NCBI GenBank assembly: GCA_031402225.1
Contig: JANNSD010000034.1
Coordinates: 1-64,000 of the forward strand
Direction of reading: 5' to 3'
Length of the DNA stretch: 64,000 nt
From: JAGGAG01 sp031402225
Lineage (GTDB): Bacteria > Gemmatimonadota > Gemmatimonadetes > Gemmatimonadales > GWC2-71-9
Below, one piece after another: positions 17,099 through 25,669 of this stretch. The notes under the pieces were generated by a model. That model saw nothing but the letters and a program-made list of their open reading frames with translations. It did no database searches and was not told the origin of the DNA. Numbering within the stretch: the stretch's first letter is position 1; each line of letters begins with the position of its first letter. The translations under genes and the position numbers were made by a program.

Positions 17099-17596
17099 TC
17101 ATTCCGGCGTTGGGGCAGGCGCGTCGGTGTTCCACATGTTTGCCTTGATCTTCCAGCTTCCGTTCGCCTGCGTCCATACGTTCAGGTACTTGCCGCGCTC
17201 GGTCACATGAGCGGGGCCATAGGTCACCGCGTAGGTGCCTGCATCAACCACATACTCCGCGTTCCCGTAGAAGTCGGTGGTCTCCTCGCGAAACTCCGTG
17301 ACACCGGCCTTGAGGTACTCCACGGTAAAGTCGTGCAGTGCCGGAAGGCCGGTCACTGCGGCGGCGCTGGGCGGGAAGGACTTGGCATCCGCGGCAAACA
17401 TCGAGTCGATCGTGGCGATGTCGCCCGTGACATGCGCACTGGTGAAGCGCTCGTTCTGCTGTCCGATGAGGCGACGCGTGGCGTCCAGATCGAAGGGCAG
17501 CTGCTCGGCGCGCGTGGACGCGGGCGCTGGACCACCGCAGGCGCCCGCGAGGAGGGCTGCCAGCACGGACCAACGGGGGAGAGTGAATCGACTCAT
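17099..17596 (-). CDS. secreted SnoaL/DUF4440-like lipoprotein
   Basis: A protein of about 165 residues with a lipoprotein signal (LAALLAGACGG, Cys near residue 20) and a cone-shaped SnoaL-like domain: ERFTSAHVTGDIATIDSMF and a terminal GSWKIKANMWNTDAP. It is related in layout to the lipoprotein at 33143. In this family the pocket may bind a small ligand or be purely structural. ATG 17596 is chosen; another in-frame ATG is at 17605. Confidence 0.75.
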   Translation of the reverse strand: MSRFTLPRWSVLAALLAGACGGPAPASTRAEQLPFDLDATRRLIGQQNERFTSAHVTGDIATIDSMFAADAKSFPPSAAAVTGLPALHDFTVEYLKAGVTEFREETTDFYGNAEYVVDAGTYAVTYGPAHVTERGKYLNVWTQANGSWKIKANMWNTDAPAPTPE

Positions 17597-17774
17597 AAGG
17601 ACCATCCACGTGTCGTCAGGTTGTGCACGCGCGTCACCAACGTTGCATCGGCGGTCCAACGACTGAGACTTGAGCCGCGAAGCCGCGGAGCGGTCTCTGG
17701 CTTTTTCAGCTGCAGCCGCTGCATGGCACGGAACGCCGTGTTGAAGCCCTCGCCGACGGACCGCTGGTCGTGAT

Positions 17775-18716
17775 CTAGCGGATTTGTGGCGGCTTGAATG
17801 CGCTGGTCAGCGCAGCAATATGATCAGGCCCGATCCCGCAGCAACCGCCGAAAATGGAAGCGCCCAGATGCTGCCAGTCATGCGCCTTCCTGACAAGTTC
17901 ATCCGGCGGGATCACGTCGACGAATTCCCAGTCCGGTGACCTGAAGTAACCGCACTCAGGATAGGTGGCGACCGGGCCGGTCCAGTGCTTTCGCAGGATC
18001 GCCAGCGCTTCATCCGTGTTGTTAGGTGAGGTGTGCATCACCATCATCACCGCGGGCTTGAGCGCCGCCAGCGTGCGCGCGATATCGTCGAAGGAGCAAT
18101 CGTCACGGCCCCAGCCCTGCAATGTGCCGTCCTTGCCGCGCTCGACCGACAGGCCAATCCACACCGGCAATCCTGTGGCGAGCGCCGCTTCGCTGGCCCA
18201 CACCGCGTAGTCGGTGTCCCTCATCACCTCCATCATGATGAGGTCGCAGCCGCAGGCCTCGAGTCCGTTCGCCTTCGCCTGGAACAGCGCGCGCGCGTCG
18301 CGCTCGCTGAGCACGAAGTTCAGGTTGTTGCGGTCGGTTCCAGTCGCCATCGGGCGCATCGTCGAAATGGAGCCCGCCACGCACACCTCGGTTCCGGCCG
18401 TCGCTTCCCGGGCCAGATTGACGGCAATGGCGTCAATGCGCGCGACATCACTGAACCTCCCGATGTGGCTGAACAGGATCGGGCTGGTCGCAAAGGTGTT
18501 GGCCGTGACGATGTCGGCGCCCGCATGGATGTAACCACGATGCACCGTGCGCACGATGTCCGGATGAGTGAGGTTGGCATCCGCGCACCAGGTGTCGCCG
18601 CTCATCGGCGCACCGCGCCGCTGGATGTCGGTGCCCGTGCCGCCATCAAGGATGATGGTTTCGTGGCATCGCAGCTTGTCGGAAATTCTGGTGTAACTCA
18701 CACGGACCCTGCGCAT
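17775..18716 (-). CDS. homocysteine S-methyltransferase family protein
   Basis: A 313-residue protein with the Pfam S-methyltransferase pattern: ILDGGTGTDIQRRG at the N-terminus, ADIVTANTFATSP, then the zinc-binding Cys in TYPECGYF and the paired Cys in FGGCCGIGPDHIAAL. It would transfer a methyl group (from S-methylmethionine, betaine or SAM) to homocysteine or a similar thiol. It lies 42 bases downstream of the PLP dehydratase on the same strand, so the two may be one amino-acid unit. Confidence 0.85.
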   Translation of the reverse strand: MRRVRVSYTRISDKLRCHETIILDGGTGTDIQRRGAPMSGDTWCADANLTHPDIVRTVHRGYIHAGADIVTANTFATSPILFSHIGRFSDVARIDAIAVNLAREATAGTEVCVAGSISTMRPMATGTDRNNLNFVLSERDARALFQAKANGLEACGCDLIMMEVMRDTDYAVWASEAALATGLPVWIGLSVERGKDGTLQGWGRDDCSFDDIARTLAALKPAVMMVMHTSPNNTDEALAILRKHWTGPVATYPECGYFRSPDWEFVDVIPPDELVRKAHDWQHLGASIFGGCCGIGPDHIAALTSAFKPPQIR

Positions 18717-18758
18717 GGGATGTTCAAGCGGAGATATCAGGTCCAGTACTGAAGTAAC

Positions 18759-19697
18759 TCATGCCAGCGACGCCGGGTCAAGATTGGCGCCGCAGACGAT
18801 GACGGCCACGCGCTCGTGTGCCACGGGCTGCACGAGCCCGGTCCACAGCGCCGCCAGCGGCAGCGCAGCCGCCGGCTCCACCGCCAGGCGCAGTTCGCGC
18901 CACATGCGGCGCTGCGCGTCGCCGATCGCGGCGTCGTGCAGCAGGTGCGAAGCGGCGATGAACCCCTGGCGCTGCACCGCCCACGCGATGTCGCCGATGC
19001 GCCGCGCGCCCAGCGAATCGGCAGCGACGCCGGCTACCGCCACGTTCACCGGCATGCCGGCGGCGCGTGCGGCGTGCAGCGTCGGCGCCAGCGCCGGCTC
19101 CAGTGCCTCGACGCGGCAGCGGCCGCCGAACCAAGCCGCGACACCGGCGACGAGGCCGCCGCCGCCGACGCTGACGAGCACACGATCGGGCAGGCCGGCC
19201 TCGGCCTCGATCTCGCCGCCCAGCGTGCCCGCGCCGGCCACGACCTCGGCCTGGTCGTAGGCGTGCATCAGCAGTGCGCCGCTCTCGCACTGGCGCGCCA
19301 GGCAGGCTTCCAGCGCGTCGGGATAAGCGGCGCCGCGGACCACCACGCGCGCGCCGAGCGCCGCCAGCGCCGTGCGCTTGGCCGGGCTGGACACCTCGGG
19401 CAGGAAGACCTCGCAGGCCACCCCCAGCGCCTGCGCCGCGGTGGCCACGGCGATGCCGGCGTTGCCGCCCGAGGCCACCACCACGCCGGCCGCCGGCACG
19501 GGCAGCGAGCGCATGCGGTTGAACATGCCGCGCGCCTTGAAGCTGCCGCCGACCTGCAACTGCTCCAGCTTCAGCCAGACCTCGCCGCAGCGCAGGCCGA
19601 GTGCGGCGCCCGGCAGCCGCCACAGCGGCGTGCGGCGCACGTCGCCGGCGATGCGCGACGCAGCGGCGCGGATGATTTCCGGGGTGGGTGTCGTCAT
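18759..19697 (-). CDS. PLP-dependent serine/threonine dehydratase family protein
   Basis: A 312-residue fold-type II PLP enzyme. The Schiff-base Lys is in GGSFKARGMFN, the phosphate-binding loop near the C-terminal half is VSVGGGGLVAG, and VASGGNAGIAVA binds the substrate carboxylate. The usual start of the last is SGNA/SSGNHA; here it is SGGNAG. There is no ACT domain, so it resembles catabolic dehydratases. Base composition is very GC- and Ala-rich. Start ATG 19697. Confidence 0.85.
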   Translation of the reverse strand: MTTPTPEIIRAAASRIAGDVRRTPLWRLPGAALGLRCGEVWLKLEQLQVGGSFKARGMFNRMRSLPVPAAGVVVASGGNAGIAVATAAQALGVACEVFLPEVSSPAKRTALAALGARVVVRGAAYPDALEACLARQCESGALLMHAYDQAEVVAGAGTLGGEIEAEAGLPDRVLVSVGGGGLVAGVAAWFGGRCRVEALEPALAPTLHAARAAGMPVNVAVAGVAADSLGARRIGDIAWAVQRQGFIAASHLLHDAAIGDAQRRMWRELRLAVEPAAALPLAALWTGLVQPVAHERVAVIVCGANLDPASLA

Positions 19698-19964
19698 GCG
19701 CGCATCCTAGCTACGGTTGATCCATGACTCAACCCACCACCAGCGGCCCTGCACGGGTGCAGCGCGGCGTGCGCATGAACACCGTCAGTCACGAAGCGAA
19801 CCTGCCGCTCGCGCAATCGGATGGTCGCACAATCGGATAGTAACCAACAGCAGGCGAGGGCGCGTCGTCGATCGGGAACGACGCGCCGCATCACGGGGGG
19901 TACTCCTCGCGGTCTCGATATACCTGCTCCCGCAGCCTGGGAGATATCGCGCGGACCGGCGATT

Positions 19965-20687
19965 CTACCGTCGCTTGAGGCGTATCGGCATCGTGGCGGC
20001 GGCGTCGCCCGCGCTGCTCAGGGAGCCATCGGAGTTGGCTGCCAGCGGGAGTTGCTCGCCCTCGAACGACACCGTGACGCCGGTCGCCGCCGGCGTGTAG
20101 CTGCACGGACCCGTCACGGGGCCGACGGAGATGAAGCACTTGCCGGCCGACTGGAACTCGAGCTTCACGCTGCCGTCGGCATTCTCCCAGTTGCCCAGCA
20201 GCTTCGGTAGCGGCGCGTCGCCCAACGCCGCCGAAGACGTGGAAGCAGGGCTCGACGACCTTGTTGCGGCCCCGGACGTCTGCAGGTCCGCGCACTCCAC
20301 CCAGCCGACCGTGGTGGCGTTCGCGGTCTTCACCTGGCACCACTTGCCGTTCACCTTCGCCACGCTGCCCTTCTCCCGGATGTTGCCATCGACCCAGCTC
20401 ACCGACTGGCCGACGGGCATCGCCGCGTCCGGCGTGCCCGCGCGCTGCACCAGGCGCAGCTTTTGGGTGTTGACCGGGATCTCCTTGCCGGTGGGCACCC
20501 GGATGACCACGTATCCCGACGGGTCCGGGCCGGTCACGACCTCGGCCAGCGTGGGCCCGAGGCCGGTCACGATCTCGACCAGGTCGCCCACGCGGGCCTG
20601 GTTCTGCGCCTCCGCGCCGGGGGCGAGGACGGCGCGCGTCACGCCCACCACCAGCACGGAGAAGAGCGTCCTGTGAGCCGCGGCCAT
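19965..20687 (-). CDS. exported protein of unknown function with SH3-like segment
   Basis: A 240-residue protein with a signal peptide (hydrophobic VLVVGVTRAVLAPGAEA, cleavage near residue 27). Two small beta-rich pieces follow: VGDLVEIVTGLGPTLAEV and VNGKWCQVKTANATTVGWV, the latter resembling a bacterial SH3 strand-turn. The C-terminal half (LGNWENADGSVKLEF, GPCSYTPAATG) looks like a lipocalin-like or DUF-type barrel. No catalytic residues are recognised. It probably acts in the periplasm. Confidence 0.6.
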   Translation of the reverse strand: MAAAHRTLFSVLVVGVTRAVLAPGAEAQNQARVGDLVEIVTGLGPTLAEVVTGPDPSGYVVIRVPTGKEIPVNTQKLRLVQRAGTPDAAMPVGQSVSWVDGNIREKGSVAKVNGKWCQVKTANATTVGWVECADLQTSGAATRSSSPASTSSAALGDAPLPKLLGNWENADGSVKLEFQSAGKCFISVGPVTGPCSYTPAATGVTVSFEGEQLPLAANSDGSLSSAGDAAATMPIRLKRR

Positions 20688-20869
20688 TGCATGCCTCCCG
20701 GTGAATGTCCCAAGCCTCCAGCGCCACGTGCAGCCGCACCGTCAGCCGTCCTCGGGCACCACGGCCTCGCAGGCCGGCCAGACGGTACCTCCCACGCCAG
20801 CATTGCGCAGGATGCGGCCGGGAGCTCGCACGACAGGTGCGGGGCGGAGCGGGAGTCGCGACGCGAGAG

Positions 20870-20956
20870 TGTCCGACGGCCCCTGGGAACCTGGAGCGGC
20901 TGACGTGCGACCGGGCCGCCAGGGCCGTGACCTACCGCTCCGACAAGGCCGAGGGA
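20870..20956 (+). pseudogene. IS91-type transposase relic
   Basis: The plus frame reads NLERLTCDRAARAVTYRSDKAEG before it changes character at about 20955. The LERLTYD...VxYRSDK-EG pattern is familiar from the region before the conserved tail of IS91-family rolling-circle transposases. Nothing of the catalytic tyrosine region is seen, so this is a short relic. The break coincides with the truncated end of a minus-strand gene. Confidence 0.45.
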
Positions 20957-21115
20957 ATCGCCTTCCCAGAATATGAACCACTTGTCCTCCATCTCCCTGG
21001 GTACGAGACCCCGGCGGAGGAGGTCGGCCTCGTCGGCCGTAAAAGTGGCAGAGTAGGCGAGCGGAGCCGTCGAGCCGAGCGGTAGGGCTTTCCAGGAGTC
21101 GCGGGTTGCGGTCAT
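20957..21115 (-). pseudogene. 5' fragment of an unknown gene, truncated at the IS91-type relic
   Basis: ATG at 21115 opens MTATRDSWKALPLGS, then an ordered stretch (TADEADLLRRGLVPREMEDK, WFIFWEGD). After residue 53 the frame becomes Gly/Arg-rich and unlike protein, exactly where the plus-strand IS91-type similarity begins. The most likely reading is a gene whose 3' part was replaced. The family is not named; MEDKWFIF starts recur in small uncharacterised proteins. Confidence 0.5.
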
Positions 21116-21173
21116 TGAGTCCTCGAGCTCGCCCCTCCCGGGTGTCTGGCCGAAGGATGCAGCCAAACGCTGG

Positions 21174-21632
21174 TTAGACAGCGCGTTTGCGAGATGTGGC
21201 CTTCGGAGTGGTCGTGGTTGGTGCCTTTGCACTATTGGTCGCACTGCTCTTCGCGATGAGGCGAGAGAGGACCGCGGTGTCAACATCAGCCAGGCGACGA
21301 ATGTAGAGGCAGCCTCCCCCGACCTTGTGGGCCCCAAGCTGCTTGAGGAGAGCGGCGTGGGCCTTGAGGCCGCCCATGAGATACAGGGTAAGAGCGGCCT
21401 CGCGCGGGGAGAAGGCGACTGGGGGCCAGACGCCGCTCCGACCGCTGCGGCCCTGGTAGATCATCTCGCCATACCCCACGATAGCTGACCCCCACATCGC
21501 TGGGGCTCTCCTGGTGGCCTTGCGGAAGAGGGCAGCGAGGGCTCGGGCGTCCTTGCGGCGGTCGGGATCGTCGAGTGAGGAGAGAAAGGCGCTCACACTG
21601 GCCTTGGTCCGCTGGGTCTTGAGTTCGGCCAT
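21174..21632 (-). CDS. DUF1801 domain protein
   Basis: A 152-residue protein. SVSAFLSSLDDPDRRKDARAL, then MWGSAIVGYGEM and LYLMGGLKAHAALLKQLG match the DUF1801 (YdhG-like) family. The C-terminal tail is Thr/Lys-rich and probably flexible. The first of two closely spaced ATGs (21638/21632) cannot be excluded. Its stop codon lies within GTCTAAC on the minus strand, the form of an integron inverse core site, so it may once have been a gene cassette. Confidence 0.75.
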   Translation of the reverse strand: MAELKTQRTKASVSAFLSSLDDPDRRKDARALAALFRKATRRAPAMWGSAIVGYGEMIYQGRSGRSGVWPPVAFSPREAALTLYLMGGLKAHAALLKQLGAHKVGGGCLYIRRLADVDTAVLSRLIAKSSATNSAKAPTTTTPKATSRKRAV

Positions 21633-21785
21633 GGTCATTCGGGGTTGGCGAAAGGTGGAAATGGTCGGGGCGTGAGTCTCGCACGCCGAGCGCTGTCCAA
21701 CGGCCGCAAGTCTGCTCCAGCGCACATCATAGAATGCGGCGGGCGGGCGCAGACCGCCAGCCGCCACTGACAGAATGCTTCACAC

Positions 21786-21862
21786 GACACTCGCGCTGTC
21801 GGCGCTCGCGCCGTATACTCGACGGGTCCTCGACCAACCCCGATCGAGATCCCCGTCCACCA
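21786..21862 (+). promoter_or_regulatory. promoter/leader element shared with 25531-25607 (copy 1)
   Basis: This 77-base stretch aligns without gaps to 25531-25607, with about three quarters of positions the same. The best conserved parts are GTCGGCG-x-TCGCGCCGTAT and ACCCCGATCGA. It ends 21 bases before the carbonic-anhydrase-like start codon. GCCGTATacTC may contain the -10 element; the same core occurs at 6245. Confidence 0.55.
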
Positions 21863-21883
21863 GGACTCCCAGCGAAAGGCTCC

Positions 21884-22639
21884 ATGAAGAAGCGCGACCG
21901 GTTGGCTCTGATACGCCGGTTCTACCCGAAGGCTGTCACGACCAACGAGAGTGTCGAAGCGCTCTTCGACCTGTTGGAGTCACGATTCGATCTTGAGCCG
22001 CACCAGATCATGCTCGCCGACAGCATCTGCAGCGACGACGTCAACACCATCGAGTATCCGGCGCGTGCCTACGAGATGCTCGGCCCCTTCAAGATGGGTG
22101 GGCTGGATGGCTTTCCCTTCACCGGCCTGACCGGGATGGCCGCGTTCGCCGGACATGTCCCTGACGATGGTGCGGTGTTCGTCTTCTACGCCCCGCACAT
22201 CGGGATCTCCAAGGCCGGGGTGGTCGGCGAATTGATGCGCATCGGGCAGTCACGCCCGACAGGATGCTGTGGCGCCGCCAAGGGTGCGCTGGCCAGGCTC
22301 GTCGCCGGCCGGATCGTCGCGGGGCACGTCACCGAACTCGATCATCAGATCAACATCATCGAGCAACTCCTCCTCACCCAGCAGCGGCGCGTTCTCTCGG
22401 CGCCCGACCCGCTGCGCGAAGCAACCGAGGTCATATACGAGGCGATACACGAGCGCATCCATACCCTTGTGGATGCGACGACGTACCCATGCCGCTATGT
22501 GGTCACGGTCGGAGCGATCCTGATCAATGGGGACCACGACGTCGGCTCGTTCGCCGAACCGCGCCATGTGTATGCACGCGACAGCAAGACCGGTGAAACG
22601 CTCGACCTGTTCGAGGACTACATGCAACGGATGCGCTGA
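21884..22639 (+). CDS. LCIB/LCIC-type (theta-class) carbonic anhydrase-like protein
   Basis: A 251-residue cytoplasmic protein. Key segments match the limiting-CO2-inducible protein B/C fold, a beta-carbonic-anhydrase relative: ADSICSDDVN (Cys49 and Asp51, the Cys-x-Asp of the zinc site), GGLDGFPFTGLTGMAAFAGH followed by VPDDGAVFVFYAPHIGI (His91 or His105 as ligand), and TGCCGA (Cys128/Cys129). ATG 21884 follows GAAAGG at five bases. Three bases separate its stop from the bestrophin gene, so the two form an operon. The expected reaction is CO2 plus water to bicarbonate; activity is inferred, since several LCIB proteins are inactive when tested alone. No transit or signal peptide is present. 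Confidence 0.72.
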   Translation: MKKRDRLALIRRFYPKAVTTNESVEALFDLLESRFDLEPHQIMLADSICSDDVNTIEYPARAYEMLGPFKMGGLDGFPFTGLTGMAAFAGHVPDDGAVFVFYAPHIGISKAGVVGELMRIGQSRPTGCCGAAKGALARLVAGRIVAGHVTELDHQINIIEQLLLTQQRRVLSAPDPLREATEVIYEAIHERIHTLVDATTYPCRYVVTVGAILINGDHDVGSFAEPRHVYARDSKTGETLDLFEDYMQRMR

Positions 22640-22642
22640 GAG

Positions 22643-23665
22643 ATGCAAACGGGCCACCACTACCCCGCGTTGCAGCTCCTCTTCTGGACACGTCGCGACA
22701 TTCTGCAGCATCTCGCCGTCGCCACAGCGATCACCGCGGCGTACGCGGTGTTCGGCTGGCGCTGGCTGGCGATCCCCTGGCTGCCGGTGGCATTGCTCGG
22801 CACTGCCGTCGCGTTCCTCACCGGCTTCAAGAACAACGCGTCGTACGATCGCACGTGGGAAGCGCGCCGGATCTGGGGCGCCATCGTCAACGCCAGCCGC
22901 AGGTGGGGGGTGATGGCGCGCGACTACGTCACGGATCGCGAAGTCAGCGGCGGCACGACACCAGGCGAGGTTGAGGCTGCGCGCCGGGAGCTGTACGACC
23001 GCCACTTCGCCTGGCTCACCGCGCTGCGCTACGCATTGCGGGAATCGCGGGCATGGGAAGCGATAAATCTGCCGCACAATGCCGAGTACCGGAGGCGCTG
23101 GTTCCAGATCGATGAACAGGAGGGGGAGCTGGGGAGTGCGCTGCTGCCGTATCTGGATCCGACCGAGCACGCGGCAGTGATGACGAGGTCGAACAAGGCC
23201 GCACAGATCCTGGCGCTGCAGTCCGCACATCTCGAGCGCTTGCGGCGGCGCGGCCTGATCGAGGATTTCCGCCACATGGAGATGACGCGCGCACTCGCGG
23301 AACTGTTCACACAGCAGGGGGCGTCGGAGCGGATCAAGAATTTCCCGTACCCGCGGCAGTACGCGACAGTGAACCTGTGGTTCGTGAAGATCTTCGTGGT
23401 GCTCGTGCCGCTTGGAATGCTGCAGGAGTTCGGGAAACTCGGCGGTGAGCTGATCTGGCTTACGATCCCGTTCAGCGCCCTCGCCGGCTGGATCTTCACG
23501 ACCATGGAGAAGGTCGGCGAAGGAACGGAGAATCCGTTCGAAGGCAGCGCGAACGACGTCCCGATCACGCAGATGAGCCGTATGATCGAGATCGACCTCC
23601 GGCAAATGCTGGGTGACACGGATGTGCCGCCGCCGATCACCGCGGTAAACGGCTTCCTGACCTGA
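22643..23665 (+). CDS. bestrophin-family anion channel
   Basis: A 340-residue membrane protein of the bestrophin (UPF0187/YneE) family. Diagnostic segments are FKNNASYDRTWEARRIWG after the second helix and ENPFEGSANDVPI near the C-terminus, with helices around residues 24-62 and in LWFVKIFVVLVPLG / LIWLTIPFSALAGWIF. Bacterial members form pentameric channels; some pass anions, others cations. It starts three bases after the LCIB-like gene. Certain algal bestrophins admit bicarbonate to the thylakoid and associate with LCIB, so here it may pass bicarbonate to or from the partner enzyme. Confidence 0.88.
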   Translation: MQTGHHYPALQLLFWTRRDILQHLAVATAITAAYAVFGWRWLAIPWLPVALLGTAVAFLTGFKNNASYDRTWEARRIWGAIVNASRRWGVMARDYVTDREVSGGTTPGEVEAARRELYDRHFAWLTALRYALRESRAWEAINLPHNAEYRRRWFQIDEQEGELGSALLPYLDPTEHAAVMTRSNKAAQILALQSAHLERLRRRGLIEDFRHMEMTRALAELFTQQGASERIKNFPYPRQYATVNLWFVKIFVVLVPLGMLQEFGKLGGELIWLTIPFSALAGWIFTTMEKVGEGTENPFEGSANDVPITQMSRMIEIDLRQMLGDTDVPPPITAVNGFLT

Positions 23666-24070
23666 GGAGACCGGAACGGCGGAGATGGAGCGGGGTCAGT
23701 GCATCACCTGCATCTCCATGCCGTCCGTGCTCGCCAGCGTGAAAGCCGTTCCCCGGATCGTCCGCTCCGCGTGCTCCGCGAACTACCCAGTTGCCGGGGG
23801 CCGAAGATGGAGCAGCTTGAAGCGCACGACCAGGAGGCCCGTGGGCACCGTCGAGCCTCTCACGAAGCTGACCGGGTGCCGACGGCGGTTGCTGGCCGCC
23901 TTGGCCGGGTCCCAGGTCAAGTGCAGGTCACCCATCGATCAAGTGTATGTACGCTGTATGCACAGCGCGGATTCAGCCGGGTGCAGTTTAACGCCTACCG
24001 TTCAGCTGCAGCCGCATCAAATAAGAGCGCGCGGAGCGAACCCGCAATAGCGCGGCTGTCAGATGTCCCG
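23666..24070. other. intergenic region without recognised gene
   Basis: About 400 bases between the bestrophin gene and the IS481-type relic. Frames on both strands are short and Arg/Ser-rich, without recognisable motifs. It may be residual insertion-sequence flank. Confidence 0.4.
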
Positions 24071-24235
24071 CGGGTGCAGTTCGCCCTGGACGTGCAGAAT
24101 GGGGCCGCGCCCATCACCGAGCTGTGCACCGCGTACGGGATTTTGAGGAGTACGGTCTGCCCACGCGCCTCCGCTCGTCCAACGGAGTGCCCTTCGCCTC
24201 GCAGGCGCTCGGGCGGCTCTCCGCCCTCTCTTCAA
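24071..24235 (+). pseudogene. IS481-type transposase relic with internal deletion
   Basis: From 24071 one frame reads RVQFALDVQNGAAPITELCT and AYGI, the N-terminal helix-turn-helix of IS481-type transposases. At about 24140 the homology jumps to another frame, DFEEYGLPTRLRSSNGVPFA then SQALGRLSALS, part of the DDE catalytic core (the D in R-x-D-N is changed to Ser-Asn). Everything between, including the first catalytic Asp, is deleted, and the end after SALS is lost. It is not functional. Confidence 0.75.
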
Positions 24236-24360
24236 CGCGCCGAACGCTGCGGTCGAGCCCGGCACGCACCCCGGCGAAGGGTGCCAGGTTCAAGGCCGAA
24301 CTGGCCGCCCTCGATTCGGCGGCCGCCCGGCGCTGACGGATGCAGCGCGGGTCATGCGCA

Positions 24361-25227
24361 TCACGCGCGCCGACTCCCCTTGGCGATGGCGACGAACGGG
24401 TAGACGAGCTGCTTGAACGGCACGACGAGGAAACCAAGGGGGCTCGCTCGCTGCTCCATCGGAAACGCGGGGTCCTCGATGCCCGTTCGGGGATATTCCT
24501 CCGCGCTGGCGGACTGCGTCCCGAACAACCGGTCCCAGAACGAGAACATCACGCCGAAGTTGGTGTCCCGGTGCCGCGTCTCGATCGAGTGATGCACCCG
24601 GTGCGACTGGGGCGTGACGAAGATGAAGCGCAGCGGCCCGAGGTTGGTGCGGATGTTCGCATGATAGAAGCGTGTCTGCCAGGTGGTGAACAGGTTGTAG
24701 AGCAGGAAGGACGGCGCGCTGATCCCGAGCACCAGCAGGGGCAGCATCACGATGGGCCGCGAGATAAGGTACTCGCCGTAGTGGAACCGGAAGTCGGTGA
24801 ACACGTTCAGCTGTCGTTGCGAATGGTGCACCGCATGGACCTGCCAGAACCACGGCACCTTGTGCTTTACCCAATGCTGGAACCACCCCAACAGGTCGGA
24901 CACGACCACGCCGAGCGCCAGGCGCGCGCCCTCCGGAAGCTGGGCGATGGACTGCACCCGTAGCCCGCCCAGGTTCGCGTCGTAGGCCTGCTTCAGCATG
25001 TGGGCATAGGCGACCACCGCGGAGGCCTGAAACGCCAGCCCCAGCACCACCCAGACGCCGTCGTTCAGGAAGCCGACGCTGAAGGTCGGCTGCTCCTCAT
25101 CCGCCGGTGCCAGGCGCTCCCACAGCAGGATGCACGCGACGGCCAGCACGAACACGGGACGGAGTACCGTGGCCTGTGCGACGGACACCAGCGTATCGAG
25201 CAGCGCCTCCGGTACACGACCGAGCAT
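24361..25227 (-). CDS. sterol desaturase/fatty acid hydroxylase superfamily protein
   Basis: A 288-residue membrane protein with the di-iron histidine boxes of the FAH superfamily: WFQHWVKH, HAVHHSQRQ, and later HRVHHSIETRH. Hydrophobic segments surround them. It would hydroxylate or desaturate a lipid at the membrane using O2. ATG 25227 is chosen because AGGGAG lies eight bases upstream; a longer frame to 25305 encodes Pro-rich residues. No partner redox gene is adjacent. Confidence 0.85.
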   Translation of the reverse strand: MLGRVPEALLDTLVSVAQATVLRPVFVLAVACILLWERLAPADEEQPTFSVGFLNDGVWVVLGLAFQASAVVAYAHMLKQAYDANLGGLRVQSIAQLPEGARLALGVVVSDLLGWFQHWVKHKVPWFWQVHAVHHSQRQLNVFTDFRFHYGEYLISRPIVMLPLLVLGISAPSFLLYNLFTTWQTRFYHANIRTNLGPLRFIFVTPQSHRVHHSIETRHRDTNFGVMFSFWDRLFGTQSASAEEYPRTGIEDPAFPMEQRASPLGFLVVPFKQLVYPFVAIAKGSRRA

Positions 25228-25530
25228 CGAGCGGCTCCCTTGTTTCTGGGGCCAGGCGTCCGCCCGAGGCATGGATGGGCGCGGACCGGCTGTCGCAGGT
25301 CCCACCGCAAGAAATGGCGCACTTGCACGGGCGAGCCGAGGTACCTTCCGGCAGCTGGCGGCGCTGCCTGTTCATTCCGTTTGTTCGGCGGGTCTGGCAG
25401 AGACTGGTCTCCAGGGTGGGGTACGATAGTATGGACCGAAGTATGGACCGAGAAGCGACTGGATAGTCAACGGGCGGTGGAGCTCCCCTCCGGCCCCGCG
25501 CGTCCCCGCCCCGCCGGCGGAGGGCACGGC
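25228..25530. other. divergent intergenic region
   Basis: Upstream region of both the desaturase-like gene and the kinase fusion gene. It holds a small direct repeat AGTATGGACCGA near 25430-25450 and no credible gene. Confidence 0.4.
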
Positions 25531-25607
25531 AACGCTCGCGTGGTCGGCGATCGCGCCGTATCTTCGACGCATACTCCACCGACCCCGATCGAAATTCCTG
25601 TCCCGTG
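25531..25607 (+). promoter_or_regulatory. promoter/leader element shared with 21786-21862 (copy 2)
   Basis: Gap-free counterpart of 21786-21862, ending 62 bases before the kinase-hydrolase start. The shared core TCGCGCCGTATCTTCGACG probably contains the -10 region. The similarity suggests that the two transcription units share a promoter type or a regulator. Confidence 0.55.
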
Positions 25608-25669
25608 ACGCGCCTGGGCGTGGATCGCGGGCCGCGCGGTACCTTACCCAGAATACCCCCCGAGCCGGC

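Noticed and set aside
21130..21179. Complete attC site after DUF1801
   Set aside because: The GTCTAAC core and a weak inner hairpin are present, but no matching GTTRRRY core is found within 130 bases, so only a possible remnant is noted.
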